The translations under genes were made by a program, and so were the position numbers. From Bacillota bacterium (lineage in GTDB: Bacteria > Bacillota > Clostridia > Acetivibrionales > DSM-1351), in the NCBI GenBank assembly GCA_023409265.1, contig JAEYHZ010000029.1:1-52644 (forward strand): DNA of 52,644 nucleotides. Reading direction: 5' to 3'. Of the stretch, positions 1 to 9,310 are shown piece after piece; position 1 is the stretch's first letter; each line of letters opens with the position of its first letter. The notes beneath the pieces are model-generated. The model ran no database searches. It had not been told where the DNA came from and was given only the letters and a program-made list of their open reading frames with translations.

Positions 1-58
1 AAGTCTGGAAGATCTGATGCCCTGGGCTAAGGCTGTACAAACAGAATGTAAAAGGTAA
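1..58 (+). pseudogene. 3' end of a plus-strand CDS, probably IS66 transposase
   Basis: Frame 2 is open from the window edge to a TAA at 56-58 and reads 18 residues containing LEDLMPWAKAVQTECKR. The pattern of a short acidic stretch, LMPW and a Cys-basic end resembles the last residues of IS66-family TnpC transposases, which often end in a LPWS-type motif. Only the tail is in the window, so I cannot tell whether the gene is intact. A decayed IS66 fragment occurs independently at 2525-2735, which makes the reading more plausible. The family call is from memory of the motif and is moderate. Confidence 0.4.
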
Positions 59-63
59 TTTTA

Positions 64-98
64 AGGATCGGCTGGTATAGCCGATCCTATTTCATTTT
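64..98 (+). terminator. Rho-independent terminator of the left-edge plus-strand gene
   Basis: A perfect 10-bp stem (AGGATCGGCT at 64-73 with AGCCGATCCT at 79-88, 5-nt loop) follows the TAA at 56-58 and is followed by a T-rich tract (89-98). It fits a terminator for the plus-strand CDS. Confidence 0.7.
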
Positions 99-147
99 AC
101 AAGGCACTCTATTGTAGAGCGCTTACGAATGATGCCTATAAACTTAC

Positions 148-179
148 AAATCCCACAGGTTGAAAGGCCTGTGGGATTT
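148..179. terminator. Bidirectional hairpin terminator at the end of the island
   Basis: A perfect 12-bp stem (AAATCCCACAGG at 148-159 with CCTGTGGGATTT at 168-179, 8-nt loop) lies about 100 bp past the stop of the last minus-strand island gene. It has A/T arms on both sides, so it may end transcription from both directions. The T tracts are short, so its strength is uncertain. Confidence 0.55.
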
Positions 180-276
180 AATTCATAATAATATATTACT
201 TATTGTATGGATAATGGGAAGTTGAGAATAACATCGAGAGTATATATGTTTTTTTCTCTTCGTAATTCTCACCTAA

Positions 277-1266
277 TTAATTTTTTATACAATTAACAAG
301 TCTTAAAATATCATCACAAATCTTTTCTTCAAAATCTGCAACCTTATTTATTGCATCTGAAATGCTAAGTAAACTAGAATGAATAACATCATTATCATTT
401 ATGTAAGCTAATTTTGAAATCTTCATCCAAATGATTCTCCATAAGTCTCCGCATTCCTCCATTTTTTTAGCAATTTGTAAAAGTTCAGGAATTGAACATT
501 TATCTGAAATATACCTTATTGACCAAGAAAAATTAATTCGACTATAACATATTTGCCTTAGCTTAATAAAAAGAGTACATGAATACAAATCACTCTCTTG
601 TACCTCTTTAATAAAATTATTTGATAATAGAATCTCGTTAGCAAAACTCCTCATTTTTGAAAAAGAATTTTCATTATATTCTAGACTACTTACGTTTGAA
701 ATAGCATTTATCAGTATGGTGCTCCAATCAATAATTACCTCGTTTGAGCCCATATTAATAAAAGAAAAACACTTTGCAAAGCCCTTAGATAAATCATCGA
801 ATGGAAGAGTTTCAATTTTTTCAGTCATATATGGGTCAATACAATTCAATTGTTGTAAATCAGTATCCATTCCAATAACAAGACAGTAATGATCCATGCT
901 ATATTTTTTATATAATTTGGTCCATGGACAATAATATGTATCAATATATATAGATACCGGCATTCCCTTTGACATTTCATTTTCTATTATGGAAAGTAGA
1001 TCATTAAAAGAATTAACATCGTTCTTAATTATGTTAATACCATGATAATGATTAAGCATATATATATCTTTACTATTAGACTTTGAAGTTATTAGTCTAT
1101 TACCTAAACTTTCAGTATCAGTGGCCTTTTTCTTAAAATCGAATATCCATGAATCTGCAAACATAAGCTCAAAATTTTTTCCTAAGACTACAGCGACAGG
1201 TATAATAGTCGACAAAAAGCAGTCAAATACATTTACTGTTACTGGTTTTATTTGTTCTAAAATCAT
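277..1266 (-). CDS. BtrH-like (butirosin biosynthesis protein H, N-terminal domain) protein, short form
   Basis: This 329-residue protein resembles the BtrH_N family, which has a papain/C39-like fold; the founding member BtrH moves an acyl group from a carrier protein to an aminoglycoside amine. Visible signs are an early cysteine in VFDCFLSTI (Cys16), a NHYHGINI segment, a conserved IDTYYCPW stretch and SMDHYCLVIGMD followed by CIDPYM, giving a plausible Cys/His/Asp triad. The same landmarks recur in the 537-residue protein at 36523-38136. It is the last gene of the island and follows the phosphopantetheinyl transferase after a 466-bp gap. The ATG at 1266 has GGAATAG upstream. The natural inference is acyl or aminoacyl transfer from one of the carrier proteins; a peptidase role is the alternative. 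Confidence 0.65.
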   Translation of the reverse strand: MILEQIKPVTVNVFDCFLSTIIPVAVVLGKNFELMFADSWIFDFKKKATDTESLGNRLITSKSNSKDIYMLNHYHGINIIKNDVNSFNDLLSIIENEMSKGMPVSIYIDTYYCPWTKLYKKYSMDHYCLVIGMDTDLQQLNCIDPYMTEKIETLPFDDLSKGFAKCFSFINMGSNEVIIDWSTILINAISNVSSLEYNENSFSKMRSFANEILLSNNFIKEVQESDLYSCTLFIKLRQICYSRINFSWSIRYISDKCSIPELLQIAKKMEECGDLWRIIWMKISKLAYINDNDVIHSSLLSISDAINKVADFEEKICDDILRLVNCIKN

Positions 1267-1312
1267 ATTTCTATACTATTCCTCAATATCATTTATTGTT
1301 AACCTTTGCTTA

Positions 1313-1409
1313 TAATATCCATATGATACTGAATAGAGCGTTATATCGATATTTATAGTAAATCATAATTATATAATACATCTGTTTATATTGTCTTATA
1401 TGGATATTA
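1313..1409. repeat. Long-loop inverted repeat in the 466-bp gap before the last island gene
   Basis: The gap 1267-1732 has no credible gene. It holds a perfect 12-bp inverted repeat, TAATATCCATAT at 1313-1324 and ATATGGATATTA at 1398-1409, separated by 73 nt; further matches such as GATACTGAA against TTCAGTATC lie just inside. In the minus-strand transcript this would fold directly upstream of the BtrH-like gene. It could be an RNA structure or a degraded mobile-element end. Its AT richness lowers the significance. Confidence 0.4.
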
Positions 1410-1732
1410 CAACTAATTCTTCAGTATCTACATTCTATGTCATATAAGGTAATTAATAACTTAATCGTTTCGTTCAGCCTTATCTTGTGAAATTTCTTTT
1501 TAGAAATTATAATATTCTAATTCTTACAACAGTTTTAATCTTTAGAAAAAAGGCAGTGCTAATTATACTTATTATTAAATGGTAAACAGATCTATGCACT
1601 TTTTCTGTTTGGTTTGATTATTAGTTTATAGTTAATCATTTCTGGCAAATGTGATTAACATTTACAATTTCATCTGTTTCACTTCTTTTTATAAAAAGTT
1701 TATATTTTAAAAATCAGAGTTGGATCTATTCT

Positions 1733-2428
1733 TCATTCATAATAACTGAATCGCTTGTATAATTTATTAAGCTTAATAAAATCAACTTCATATGGAAATT
1801 GATTTTTTCTTGAACATACTGCCATTTTGTAGTTCATGTCAATATTGTATTGTTTAAAATAATAATTTATTGGCTCATGTGCAGAATATATAGTAATATT
1901 ACCCTTTCTAATTCGTATTGTAAAGGAATCTAATGGTATTGATAGCCCTTTTCCTACTGCTTTGATATAACTCTCCTTTAATGTCCATAAATCATAAAAA
2001 TATGCTTCTCTATCAACAATTTTTTTATTCATAAAGCTCTTAACTTCTTCATTTGAGAAAAACCGTTTTGAAATTTTCATATCAATTGGCTTTATTTTCT
2101 CAATATCAATTCCTATTGGCAGATCATCTATCGTACATATTACCCATTCGCCAGAATGTGAAATATTATATTCAATATTATTATAGTTTGTTAAGTATGG
2201 TTTGCCATGCTCATTTACTCCAAATGTTAGCTTCTGATTTGTAATCCTCAACCTTTTACACAGCAAGTATCTTACAAGAATGTCTCCAACTAGGGTTCTT
2301 AATGCATCTTCATATTTACGATATTTTCTGATTCTCTCACATTTTTCAGTTGAAATATGGGACATAAATCTTTCAAACTTGGTTTTTTGTAAATTTTCAT
2401 CTAGGTATATAGCAGCTACTTCTATCAT
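1733..2428 (-). CDS. 4'-phosphopantetheinyl transferase, Sfp type
   Basis: The enzyme transfers phosphopantetheine from CoA to a serine of carrier proteins. The signature segments are clear: VGIDIEKIKP (Mg-binding Asp) and, about 50 residues later, WTLKESYIKAVGKG. I place the start at the ATG at 2428, which gives 231 residues, normal for the Sfp group, beginning MIEVAAIYLDE; the longer frame upstream begins with a TTG and adds a non-homologous hydrophobic stretch. It is needed to activate the carrier domain of the NRPS protein (3152-5029) and the stand-alone carrier protein (29031-29303), so it supports a carrier-protein step in this island. It lies in the AT-rich outer block, separated from the NRPS gene by insertion-sequence debris. 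Confidence 0.92.
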   Translation of the reverse strand: MIEVAAIYLDENLQKTKFERFMSHISTEKCERIRKYRKYEDALRTLVGDILVRYLLCKRLRITNQKLTFGVNEHGKPYLTNYNNIEYNISHSGEWVICTIDDLPIGIDIEKIKPIDMKISKRFFSNEEVKSFMNKKIVDREAYFYDLWTLKESYIKAVGKGLSIPLDSFTIRIRKGNITIYSAHEPINYYFKQYNIDMNYKMAVCSRKNQFPYEVDFIKLNKLYKRFSYYE

Positions 2429-2524
2429 ACTAAAATTAATTATTATCCCCCATATCACAATTATAATTACAGTTTGACACAATCTCTATAAAACATTTAT
2501 CTTTCTTGTATTACCAATAAAAAT

Positions 2525-2735
2525 TCAAACCATTCCATTGCAGTTACAACAAGGCTGTAATACACCGCATTGGCTCTCGCACCGTTTGGTATTGCTGAAA
2601 AGCCAGTTCTTTCGTCCGATAGCAAAGGGCTTTATACTGCGCTCTGCTCGGTGATTTGATATTTTTAAGCGACCATCTAGCAGATAACTCTCCAGATATT
2701 TTCGATGGGACTTTGCATGATGTACAGCTTTTCAA
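2525..2735 (-). pseudogene. Decayed C-terminal fragment of an IS66-family transposase
   Basis: Reading the minus strand from about 2735 gives a stretch containing SYLLDGRLKISNHRAERS and then IKPFAIGRKNWLFSNT. This is the conserved C-terminal region of IS66 TnpC transposases (DGRLEI.NNRAERSIRPFVIGRKNWLF). A frame change near 2580 is needed to continue into a VYYSLV-like segment, and a stop interrupts the frame further upstream, so the gene is dead. Most of the transposase and both ends of the element are missing. It sits back to back with an IS21 helper fragment. Confidence 0.75.
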
Positions 2736-2818
2736 AGAAGAGTATTGGGTAAAGTGCATATTCCGGTACATCCGGACAGTAAACCGGAGCATCGAGACAC
2801 CTTGTCTGTAAGTTGATT

Positions 2819-3088
2819 TTATTCCAGAACTTCATATTTTTCAATGTTTTTTATCTTTTTTTCAGCCATGACTTCTCTCATAGATTTCTTTGAGTCAAGG
2901 GTCAGGATATATGAGTTGTGTATTATTCTATCCATTATTGGATCAGGGAAGAGATCATACCATTTGGTGTGGGATACTTGCCCTGAAAGAATTGTTGATG
3001 TCCTGTTATATCTGCTTTCAGTTATTTCTAGAATGTCCCTGCTTTCCTCAAGTGTATATAATTTCAGGCCTATATCGTCAAGTATCAA
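2819..3088 (-). pseudogene. IstB-like IS21 helper ATPase, truncated remnant
   Basis: The 89-residue frame begins with the Walker B-like LILDDIGL (second codon onward), then contains SRYNRTSTILSGQVS, a shortened DPIMDRIIHNSYILTL and the typical end KKSMREVMAEKK. These are the C-terminal landmarks of IstB, the AAA+ helper of IS21-family transposition. The N-terminal half with Walker A is absent, an in-frame TGA lies just upstream, and a few residues appear deleted in the DP..DAILDR motif. It is a remnant located between the NRPS gene and the phosphopantetheinyl transferase gene, showing insertion-sequence traffic inside the island. Confidence 0.8.
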
Positions 3089-3151
3089 TTGTAATCATAA
3101 ATATAATAAAGAGTGATTTTTTTATAAAGGTAAAATATTCTATTTTTTCGG

Positions 3152-5029
3152 TCACTTGCGTCTCCTATTTTCAGCATACGTTACACAAGACCCTACAGTA
3201 AGAAATTTATTTAAGTCCAAATCCTCATCTTCAAACTCCAAATCAAATTCTGCCTCTATTTTTACAACTATTTTCATAAAAGTAAGAGAATTAATACCTA
3301 ATTCAACTAAGTTACTGTTTAAACTTATACTATCAATAGAAACAGGAATATCTACATTCTCCCTAATAATTTTCTTTATTTTCACTGCAACGTCTTGTGA
3401 ATTTGACTCTTCAACTTTTAAAACTGCTTTTTGTTCCTGTTCTAGACAAATTATGTTTTCAGGATCAGGTAATACTTTTCTATCTATTTTTCCATTCAAA
3501 GTTAATGGTAGATTATCAAGTCTTATAAAATAGGATGGAACCATATAGTCAGGTAAAAATTCTTCTAGCCTCTCTCTAATGTATGACAATTTGAGTTCCT
3601 CTCTTGAAGTATAATAAGCACATAAGTATTTTGTATCTTCCTTTCCTTCTCTTGCAACAACAACTACTTGTTGTAACTGCTTTATTCTTAGTAAATTTGT
3701 TTCAACTTCTCCAATCTCCACTCTGTTTCCCCTTATTTTAACTTGATCATCAATTCTTCCCAGATATTCGATATTACCATCACTCATCCATTTTGCCAAA
3801 TCGCCTGTTTTATACATCCTATAACCTTTTATGAATGGATCTAAGGCGAACTTTAGATTTGTAAGATCTGGAGAATTAATATAACCTCTACCAACTCCAT
3901 CACCAGCAATATATATTTCACCCTCAACACCAACTGGACACATTTTATGATTCTCATCTAAAATATATATTCTAATATTATCAATCGGTTTTCCAATGGG
4001 AATAAAACTTAAATTATTTTTATTCGTACAATCGAAGTATGTAACATCCACAGTTGCTTCCGTGGGACCATATAAATTATGTAACTGTGTCTTATTAATT
4101 TTGTAGAGTGTTCTATTAAAGTGATCTACTTGAGCAACATTAAGTGCTTCACCACTAGAAATTATTCTTTTTAGGCTTGAAAGCTTTTTAATACAGTTTT
4201 TAGAATCAATAAATTCTAAAAATACGCTTAACATAGGTGGAACAAAATGTATAGTTGTAATATTCCTTCTCTCAATCTCACTCACAATTGATTCTATGTT
4301 TTTCTCTTCTCCTTGTTTTAAAAGGCAGACCCTTGCTCCAACAAAAAACCAAAGAAATAGTTCCCATACAGAAACATCAAAAGTATAAGGTGTTTTTTGA
4401 AGTATAATATCTTTATCATTGAATTGATACTCTTTTTTCATCCAGCTTATTCGATTAATTACAGAATAGTGCTCTATCATTACCCCTTTTGGATTCCCAG
4501 TTGAACCTGACGTATATAAAACATATGCAAGATTTTCACAAGTAACTGTTTCTTCAAGGTTAGAAATATCACCATTATATAAAGTATTATCTTCAATATC
4601 TAAAAAATCGGAAATATACCCCACCTTATCTATTAATTTCTGTGAAGATAATACTAAACTAGCTTTACTATCGTCTAAAATATATCTTACTCTTTCATTA
4701 GGATAATCGACATTTATTGGAAGATAAGCTCCACCTGATTTTAATATAGCAATTATTGCTATAATCATTTCTAAAGAACGTTCTACATAAATCGCAATTA
4801 CACTTTGTTTTCTAACTCCTCTTTTTATTATCTGTCTAGCTAATTGATTAGATTTTATATTTAACTCAGTATATGTTAAACTCTTTTCTCCACATAAAAC
4901 AGCAATATCATATGGAGTTCTATTTACCTGTTCTTCAAACACCCTATTTATCGTCATATGTCTTTCATAATTAGTTGCTGTATTATTAAATTCATACAGT
5001 ATTTTATTTTGATCACTTATATTAGACAA
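3152..5029 (-). CDS. NRPS adenylation-peptidyl carrier didomain protein, predicted serine-specific
   Basis: The 625-residue protein has one adenylation domain (about 20-530) and a C-terminal carrier domain (about 550-620), with no condensation or thioesterase domain. Core motifs are LYTSGSTGNPKG (A3), NLYGPTEATVDVTY (A5), YKTGDLAKW (A7), GRIDDQVKIRGNRVE (A8) and LNGKIDRK (A10 lysine). The carrier serine is in LGINSLTF. Reading the Stachelhaus positions against GrsA by eye gives D-V-W-H-I-S-L-V-D-K, very close to the serine code DVWHLSLIDK, so L-serine is the likely substrate. Start is a TTG with GAGGAAG upstream. A free A-PCP protein commonly feeds an aminoacyl thioester to another enzyme; BtrH-like proteins and the phosphopantetheinyl transferase are nearby. 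Confidence 0.92.
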   Translation of the reverse strand: MSNISDQNKILYEFNNTATNYERHMTINRVFEEQVNRTPYDIAVLCGEKSLTYTELNIKSNQLARQIIKRGVRKQSVIAIYVERSLEMIIAIIAILKSGGAYLPINVDYPNERVRYILDDSKASLVLSSQKLIDKVGYISDFLDIEDNTLYNGDISNLEETVTCENLAYVLYTSGSTGNPKGVMIEHYSVINRISWMKKEYQFNDKDIILQKTPYTFDVSVWELFLWFFVGARVCLLKQGEEKNIESIVSEIERRNITTIHFVPPMLSVFLEFIDSKNCIKKLSSLKRIISSGEALNVAQVDHFNRTLYKINKTQLHNLYGPTEATVDVTYFDCTNKNNLSFIPIGKPIDNIRIYILDENHKMCPVGVEGEIYIAGDGVGRGYINSPDLTNLKFALDPFIKGYRMYKTGDLAKWMSDGNIEYLGRIDDQVKIRGNRVEIGEVETNLLRIKQLQQVVVVAREGKEDTKYLCAYYTSREELKLSYIRERLEEFLPDYMVPSYFIRLDNLPLTLNGKIDRKVLPDPENIICLEQEQKAVLKVEESNSQDVAVKIKKIIRENVDIPVSIDSISLNSNLVELGINSLTFMKIVVKIEAEFDLEFEDEDLDLNKFLTVGSCVTYAENRRRK

Positions 5030-5707
5030 ATTTATATCACTTCCTCATCTTAATAATCAAATAATGCTTAGTCCATTTTGGATTATATTCAGCTAGAATT
5101 CTTGGTTATCTGTTTTTAAAATTAAGTCAATAAAAAATTCTTTATACTTTAAGACCCCTGAAGTAACAAAGCATCTCGTTTCTTGCTCTCTTTAGGACTT
5201 ATCTTTGTATCATTTTAACTGCATTTAATGTTATTTTTAATATAGCTATATTCGTGGAGCTGTGGCTTTTCTCATTTTATTCGTATCTTCCCTATATGTA
5301 CATCTAAATTCCAATGCATACTCTATATTTTACAATTGTCTCTAACGTCTTTTTCAATTTTTTAAAGATGTTACACTGGATACATAGTACAAATTCCCAT
5401 TTGATATTATAGTCATTGTCATGATAAAAGTATCCACTTTGGGCCGAGAAAAGTTATGCTTCAACTGTATTTTCAAACAAAAGCCCCGTAGTCTACAAAA
5501 TTCTATTGCCAATAAATTCTTCCTTACTATCAGAAAATGAAAAGTAATATAAGCTTATATCCGACTTTTTGATTTGATGCAACCCATGATATTATCGTAT
5601 CCGTACAAAAAATTGTGCTCCTGACTATTATTCTTTACACACACGTTCGCTAAATCAATACTTGCATACCATCACCTTACTTTATTGAAATTATATCGGT
5701 TTAAAAT
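5030..5707. other. 678-bp AT-rich intergenic gap between exporter and NRPS genes
   Basis: No convincing gene. On the minus strand a 50-codon frame starts at a TTG after a GTAAGGAAG site (about 5515 down to 5360) but looks like no known family and crosses sequence that may be transposon-derived. A shorter TTG frame after an AGGAG near 5620 is only 17 codons. I see no strong terminator. The gap marks the boundary between the less AT-rich block B and the AT-rich block A. Confidence 0.3.
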
Positions 5708-7363
5708 CTAAACAGAGGCATAATCTTCTAAATTTAGAGTAGCTGCTTTATTGGAGATCCACTCTTTTCTGTGGGAAATAAATAAGACACAGGTATTTTT
5801 ATTGCAGAGCTCCTTTATTGATTTCTCTATGTCGCTAATGACAATATTGTCCACTGAGGCATATACTTCATCAAATAAGATAATGGGAGTAGGATTATAA
5901 AAAGCCCGTGCCAGTGCCAACCGACATTTTTGACCTCCGGAGAAATTCACACCCTTATCCATGATTTTATTGTTATAGTTCTGAGGAAGGGACTCAACAA
6001 AGTCCTGAGCACCTGCCTTTTTTATTGCCTGCTCCAACCTGTTATAATCTATACTCTCTTCATCTGTAAGTGCTATGTTTTCCGCTATCGTCCCGTTAAA
6101 CAGGAATGGGACCTGCGATATACAGGATATAATTGATGGGTTTACCTTGTATATCTTATTATCCGCACTCTTAATATTTATTTCACCCTTTCCCTGTCCG
6201 TACAATCCCGTCAATACCTTAAACAATGTACTTTTTCCTATACCGCTTCTACCTACAATATAGGTTACTTCACCGGATTTACATTCAAAATTCAACCCAT
6301 TAAATATGTTCTTCCCATTTTCATATGTAAAAAACAGGTCTTTTATCTGGAGTGAAAAGCCCTTCTTCAGTATTTCATCATCAAATTTCTGCTTATCCTC
6401 ATCATCCTTAATATAAACTATATCAAATACCCTCTGGATTCCTACCTTATGATAATTAAACTGCTGTATATAATAGCTTATAAAATTATATGGATTCACA
6501 AAAAAGTCATATAAGGACAAGAAGGATGCAAATACACCAATCTGGATAGCATTGAGCTTTACCAATAAGGCACCGCACACAAGTAAGCTTAGCAGGGCAA
6601 AAAGCTCTACTGTGCTATTAATTGTGTTGATGTCAATACTGACTTTTTGGCTCTTCTTCTGTAGATTCTTGTTTTCTTCCAGATAATCATTGAATTTACG
6701 GAGGACTTTCTTTTTGTTAGCCGTTAATCGGAAAAAGACTATACCCTCAATGTTTTGGGAGAGGAAGGAAAATATCTTTTTAGAATCCTCCTGTATTTTG
6801 TCCATAAGCAGTACCAAAGGTGCGGTAACTTTTTTATCTACAAATATTTTAATGACCCCGAATGCCATGAGAAGCAGAGTAAGCTGCCAGGAAAGCATAA
6901 ATCCGGCAACATACCCTCCAATTATTTTTCCGAAGCCACCTACAAAGGATATAATTGATTGGTAGAATCCGACAACATTTGTAATATTATTATTATAAAC
7001 AAACAAAATCTCATTTTGCTCCTTGCTTCTCACCTGGTCAAACTCCACGTGAAGCGCTTTGTCTATTATTTTTTTTCGAAATGTACTTGTCAATTTGATT
7101 TTTTTGTATTTTAATAATAATTCACTGCAGTAAACAACAACTATTGAAAAAATAATTGAAAACGAAAAGTAGCTTATTCCTTTTAGAAACAAGCCAAAAT
7201 TCTTCTCAACACAGCTTTCGGCTATCCATTTGACGCCCCATGCTATACCCTGTGTCATTATAAAACCTCTGGCTATTTCGACAATACAGGATATAATAAG
7301 AAAATTGAAATATTTATATTCTTTTAGCATGGATATATATTTTAGAAAGAAACTTTTCTTCAT
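5708..7363 (-). CDS. ABC exporter half-transporter (membrane plus ATPase domain)
   Basis: The 551-residue protein has an N-terminal membrane domain (about 1-320, several hydrophobic segments such as the ones near residues 20-35 and 55-75) and a C-terminal nucleotide-binding domain. Walker A is GRSGIGKST, the Q-loop region is SCISQVPFL, the signature is NFSGGQKCRLALARA and Walker B is IILFDEVYAS; the switch histidine is in FISHRKEW. Its start overlaps the stop of the next exporter gene by ATGA, so the two are translationally coupled and probably form a heterodimer. The expected role is export of the island product or immunity. No N-terminal C39 peptidase domain is present, so leader removal must be done by another protein. 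Confidence 0.9.
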   Translation of the reverse strand: MKKSFFLKYISMLKEYKYFNFLIISCIVEIARGFIMTQGIAWGVKWIAESCVEKNFGLFLKGISYFSFSIIFSIVVVYCSELLLKYKKIKLTSTFRKKIIDKALHVEFDQVRSKEQNEILFVYNNNITNVVGFYQSIISFVGGFGKIIGGYVAGFMLSWQLTLLLMAFGVIKIFVDKKVTAPLVLLMDKIQEDSKKIFSFLSQNIEGIVFFRLTANKKKVLRKFNDYLEENKNLQKKSQKVSIDINTINSTVELFALLSLLVCGALLVKLNAIQIGVFASFLSLYDFFVNPYNFISYYIQQFNYHKVGIQRVFDIVYIKDDEDKQKFDDEILKKGFSLQIKDLFFTYENGKNIFNGLNFECKSGEVTYIVGRSGIGKSTLFKVLTGLYGQGKGEINIKSADNKIYKVNPSIISCISQVPFLFNGTIAENIALTDEESIDYNRLEQAIKKAGAQDFVESLPQNYNNKIMDKGVNFSGGQKCRLALARAFYNPTPIILFDEVYASVDNIVISDIEKSIKELCNKNTCVLFISHRKEWISNKAATLNLEDYASV

Positions 7364-9087
7364 AATGCATCCCCTTCAACTTGCTTTTTAAGTGATATAT
7401 AGTATTCATTTCCCTTGATTTCGTCATAGCTTCCCTGTGCAATTATCTGGCCTTCATTCATAATAACTATCCTGTCAAATTTCTCTATAAACTCTTCATA
7501 AATGGTATGGGTTACAATTACAAAGCCATTTTTGGTATTTTCAAAAATATTGGATAATATCTTTGTTGACAGCTCATAATTCAGTGCAGAGAAACATTCA
7601 TCCATAATGGTAAGGGGTTTTCCCTTAAGCAATGCTATTAGTAGACCTAATCGCTGCTTCTGTCCAATAGACACGTTTCCACCACTGTTTTCAATTGCTG
7701 TATCCATCTGCTCTGGCATGTCGGCAATATCTTTATCAACACCAGCCAGCTTCGCATAGTGTTTTACATCCTCCTTACCGAAATCCCTATCCATCATATA
7801 ATCGATATTCTGGATGATGCTTTGATTCAACAGCAAAAAATCCTGCGGTAGATATGATACTATCTTTTTGATCTCATCGGAATCCAGCTCATCAATGGCT
7901 TGTCCGTTAATACGTATATCCCCTTGGAAATCCATGTCAAATCCTAGTAAAAGTCTCAGTAAAGTACTTTTGCCGCAACCGCTCTTTCCGATAACAATTA
8001 CTCTGTCTTCAGATGAACATTTAAAATTTATATTTTTCAAAACCGGATTATTAACTTTCTTATCATAAGAGTAATTTATGTCTTTGAATTCAATGGTATA
8101 GGTATCAAGAGAGGTGTCAAGAGAATTGTTGGATACATTATCTTCCTGATTAATGATTTCGTTATACCTTTTCAAATTGGTATCCACCATATATGTAGCT
8201 GGTATTATACTCGGAATGGCATTTATGTAATTAACCAGAGGATCTATCGTTACAAACAAGCTCATGATTAATCCGAAACTTATATACCCATAAAACGCCA
8301 AAAATCCTCCCCCTACATAGAATATAATATATATGGCCTGATACCCCATAACAGAGATCAGCCAATTTATACAATCATAAAAAGCTATCTTTCTATCAAG
8401 GTTGACTAAGCGGTCATCACTGTTAATATATTTCTTTTTAAAAAATTTCTGTGCGCCAAATATACGGATATCACTGAGATAGTCCAGTATATCCTTCGCT
8501 CCTGTGTTCATATCAGATATAGCAGGCTGTCTTTTTGAATAATAATCACCGCTCTTTTTTCCAACATGCGAGGATGCGAATATCAATAAAGGTGCTATAA
8601 TCAAAACGCCCAGAAGATAAACATTGTTGAAGCCTATATAGAGAACAAGAAGTATAAAATTCAATAAATTTGATAAGTATGTTAATAATGTATTCAAATT
8701 AAATATCACTATTGCATCTATATCTTCATTATATCTTGTTGTCAAATCCGCAATGGTATAATTGTTCATTTGAGAGAGTGGCATAGAATTCAATTTACTA
8801 AAAAAGTCTGATTTAATTTTTGTTTTCAGGTTTAGACTCTCATTATTGATGCAGAAATCTGTATACCTCTTCAAAAATATTGTCAGTAAAACATTTACAA
8901 TAATAAGAATAACATTTCGTATGATCAACCGGGTATTCATAACAGAAACGCTGTTAAATATCTCTTTTATAAAGTTAACATACGTAATGTTCAGTAAAGC
9001 AGACAGCGTAATCAAGAAAGTCAAATATAAGAATCGTGTCAGCTTTACTTTGGTACAATGAAATAAATCTTGAAATATTCTCCTCAT
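7360..9087 (-). CDS. ABC exporter half-transporter, probable partner of the adjacent one
   Basis: Membrane domain (about 1-310) followed by an ATPase domain with Walker A GKSGCGKSTLL, Q-loop SYLPQDFLL, signature SIGQKQRLGLL and Walker B LTIMDECFSAL. The catalytic position after Walker B is Glu as usual, but the signature is SIGQK instead of SGGQ, a deviation seen in asymmetric exporters. The frame opens at 9099, but a GAGGA site lies 5 nt before the second ATG at 9087, so I use that start (575 residues). The stop overlaps the next exporter start. Together they form a typical type IV ABC exporter pair for peptides or lipids. Confidence 0.9.
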   Translation of the reverse strand: MRRIFQDLFHCTKVKLTRFLYLTFLITLSALLNITYVNFIKEIFNSVSVMNTRLIIRNVILIIVNVLLTIFLKRYTDFCINNESLNLKTKIKSDFFSKLNSMPLSQMNNYTIADLTTRYNEDIDAIVIFNLNTLLTYLSNLLNFILLVLYIGFNNVYLLGVLIIAPLLIFASSHVGKKSGDYYSKRQPAISDMNTGAKDILDYLSDIRIFGAQKFFKKKYINSDDRLVNLDRKIAFYDCINWLISVMGYQAIYIIFYVGGGFLAFYGYISFGLIMSLFVTIDPLVNYINAIPSIIPATYMVDTNLKRYNEIINQEDNVSNNSLDTSLDTYTIEFKDINYSYDKKVNNPVLKNINFKCSSEDRVIVIGKSGCGKSTLLRLLLGFDMDFQGDIRINGQAIDELDSDEIKKIVSYLPQDFLLLNQSIIQNIDYMMDRDFGKEDVKHYAKLAGVDKDIADMPEQMDTAIENSGGNVSIGQKQRLGLLIALLKGKPLTIMDECFSALNYELSTKILSNIFENTKNGFVIVTHTIYEEFIEKFDRIVIMNEGQIIAQGSYDEIKGNEYYISLKKQVEGDAL

Positions 9088-9217
9088 AGTAATCCTCATT
9101 TTCAGATTATTTTTTAAATATTTGTGAGTTAGTATATCGGCAAGGATGTATCCCCGTCTACATTCTTGTTATTTTCTAGCAGAACGTTTCAACATGTTTA
9201 CATTGCTGCTTCAAACA

Positions 9218-9258
9218 TGCGTTATACTTGTAATACCTAAGTATTCTGGTATAACGCA
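9218..9258. repeat. Strong two-tier RNA hairpin between radical SAM and exporter genes
   Basis: In the 211-bp gap 9100-9310, TGCGTTATAC (9218-9227) pairs perfectly with GTATAACGCA (9249-9258), and inside it AATAC pairs with GTATT around a TTAG-type loop. On the transcript there is no U tract after it, so it is not a classical terminator. It may stabilise mRNA, separate expression of exporter and enzyme genes, or be a target of the LoaP-type factor. Only the structure is seen; the role is inferred. Confidence 0.5.
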
Positions 9259-9310
9259 GTCATTCACAGCTGCCAATACTACAATTAACTATATATCTAC
9301 TTTTATAACC

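Noticed and set aside
5360..5515. 50-codon minus-strand frame with TTG start after GTAAGGAAG
   Set aside because: No family resemblance, no leader/core pattern, and it lies in AT-rich sequence with several frames of similar quality.
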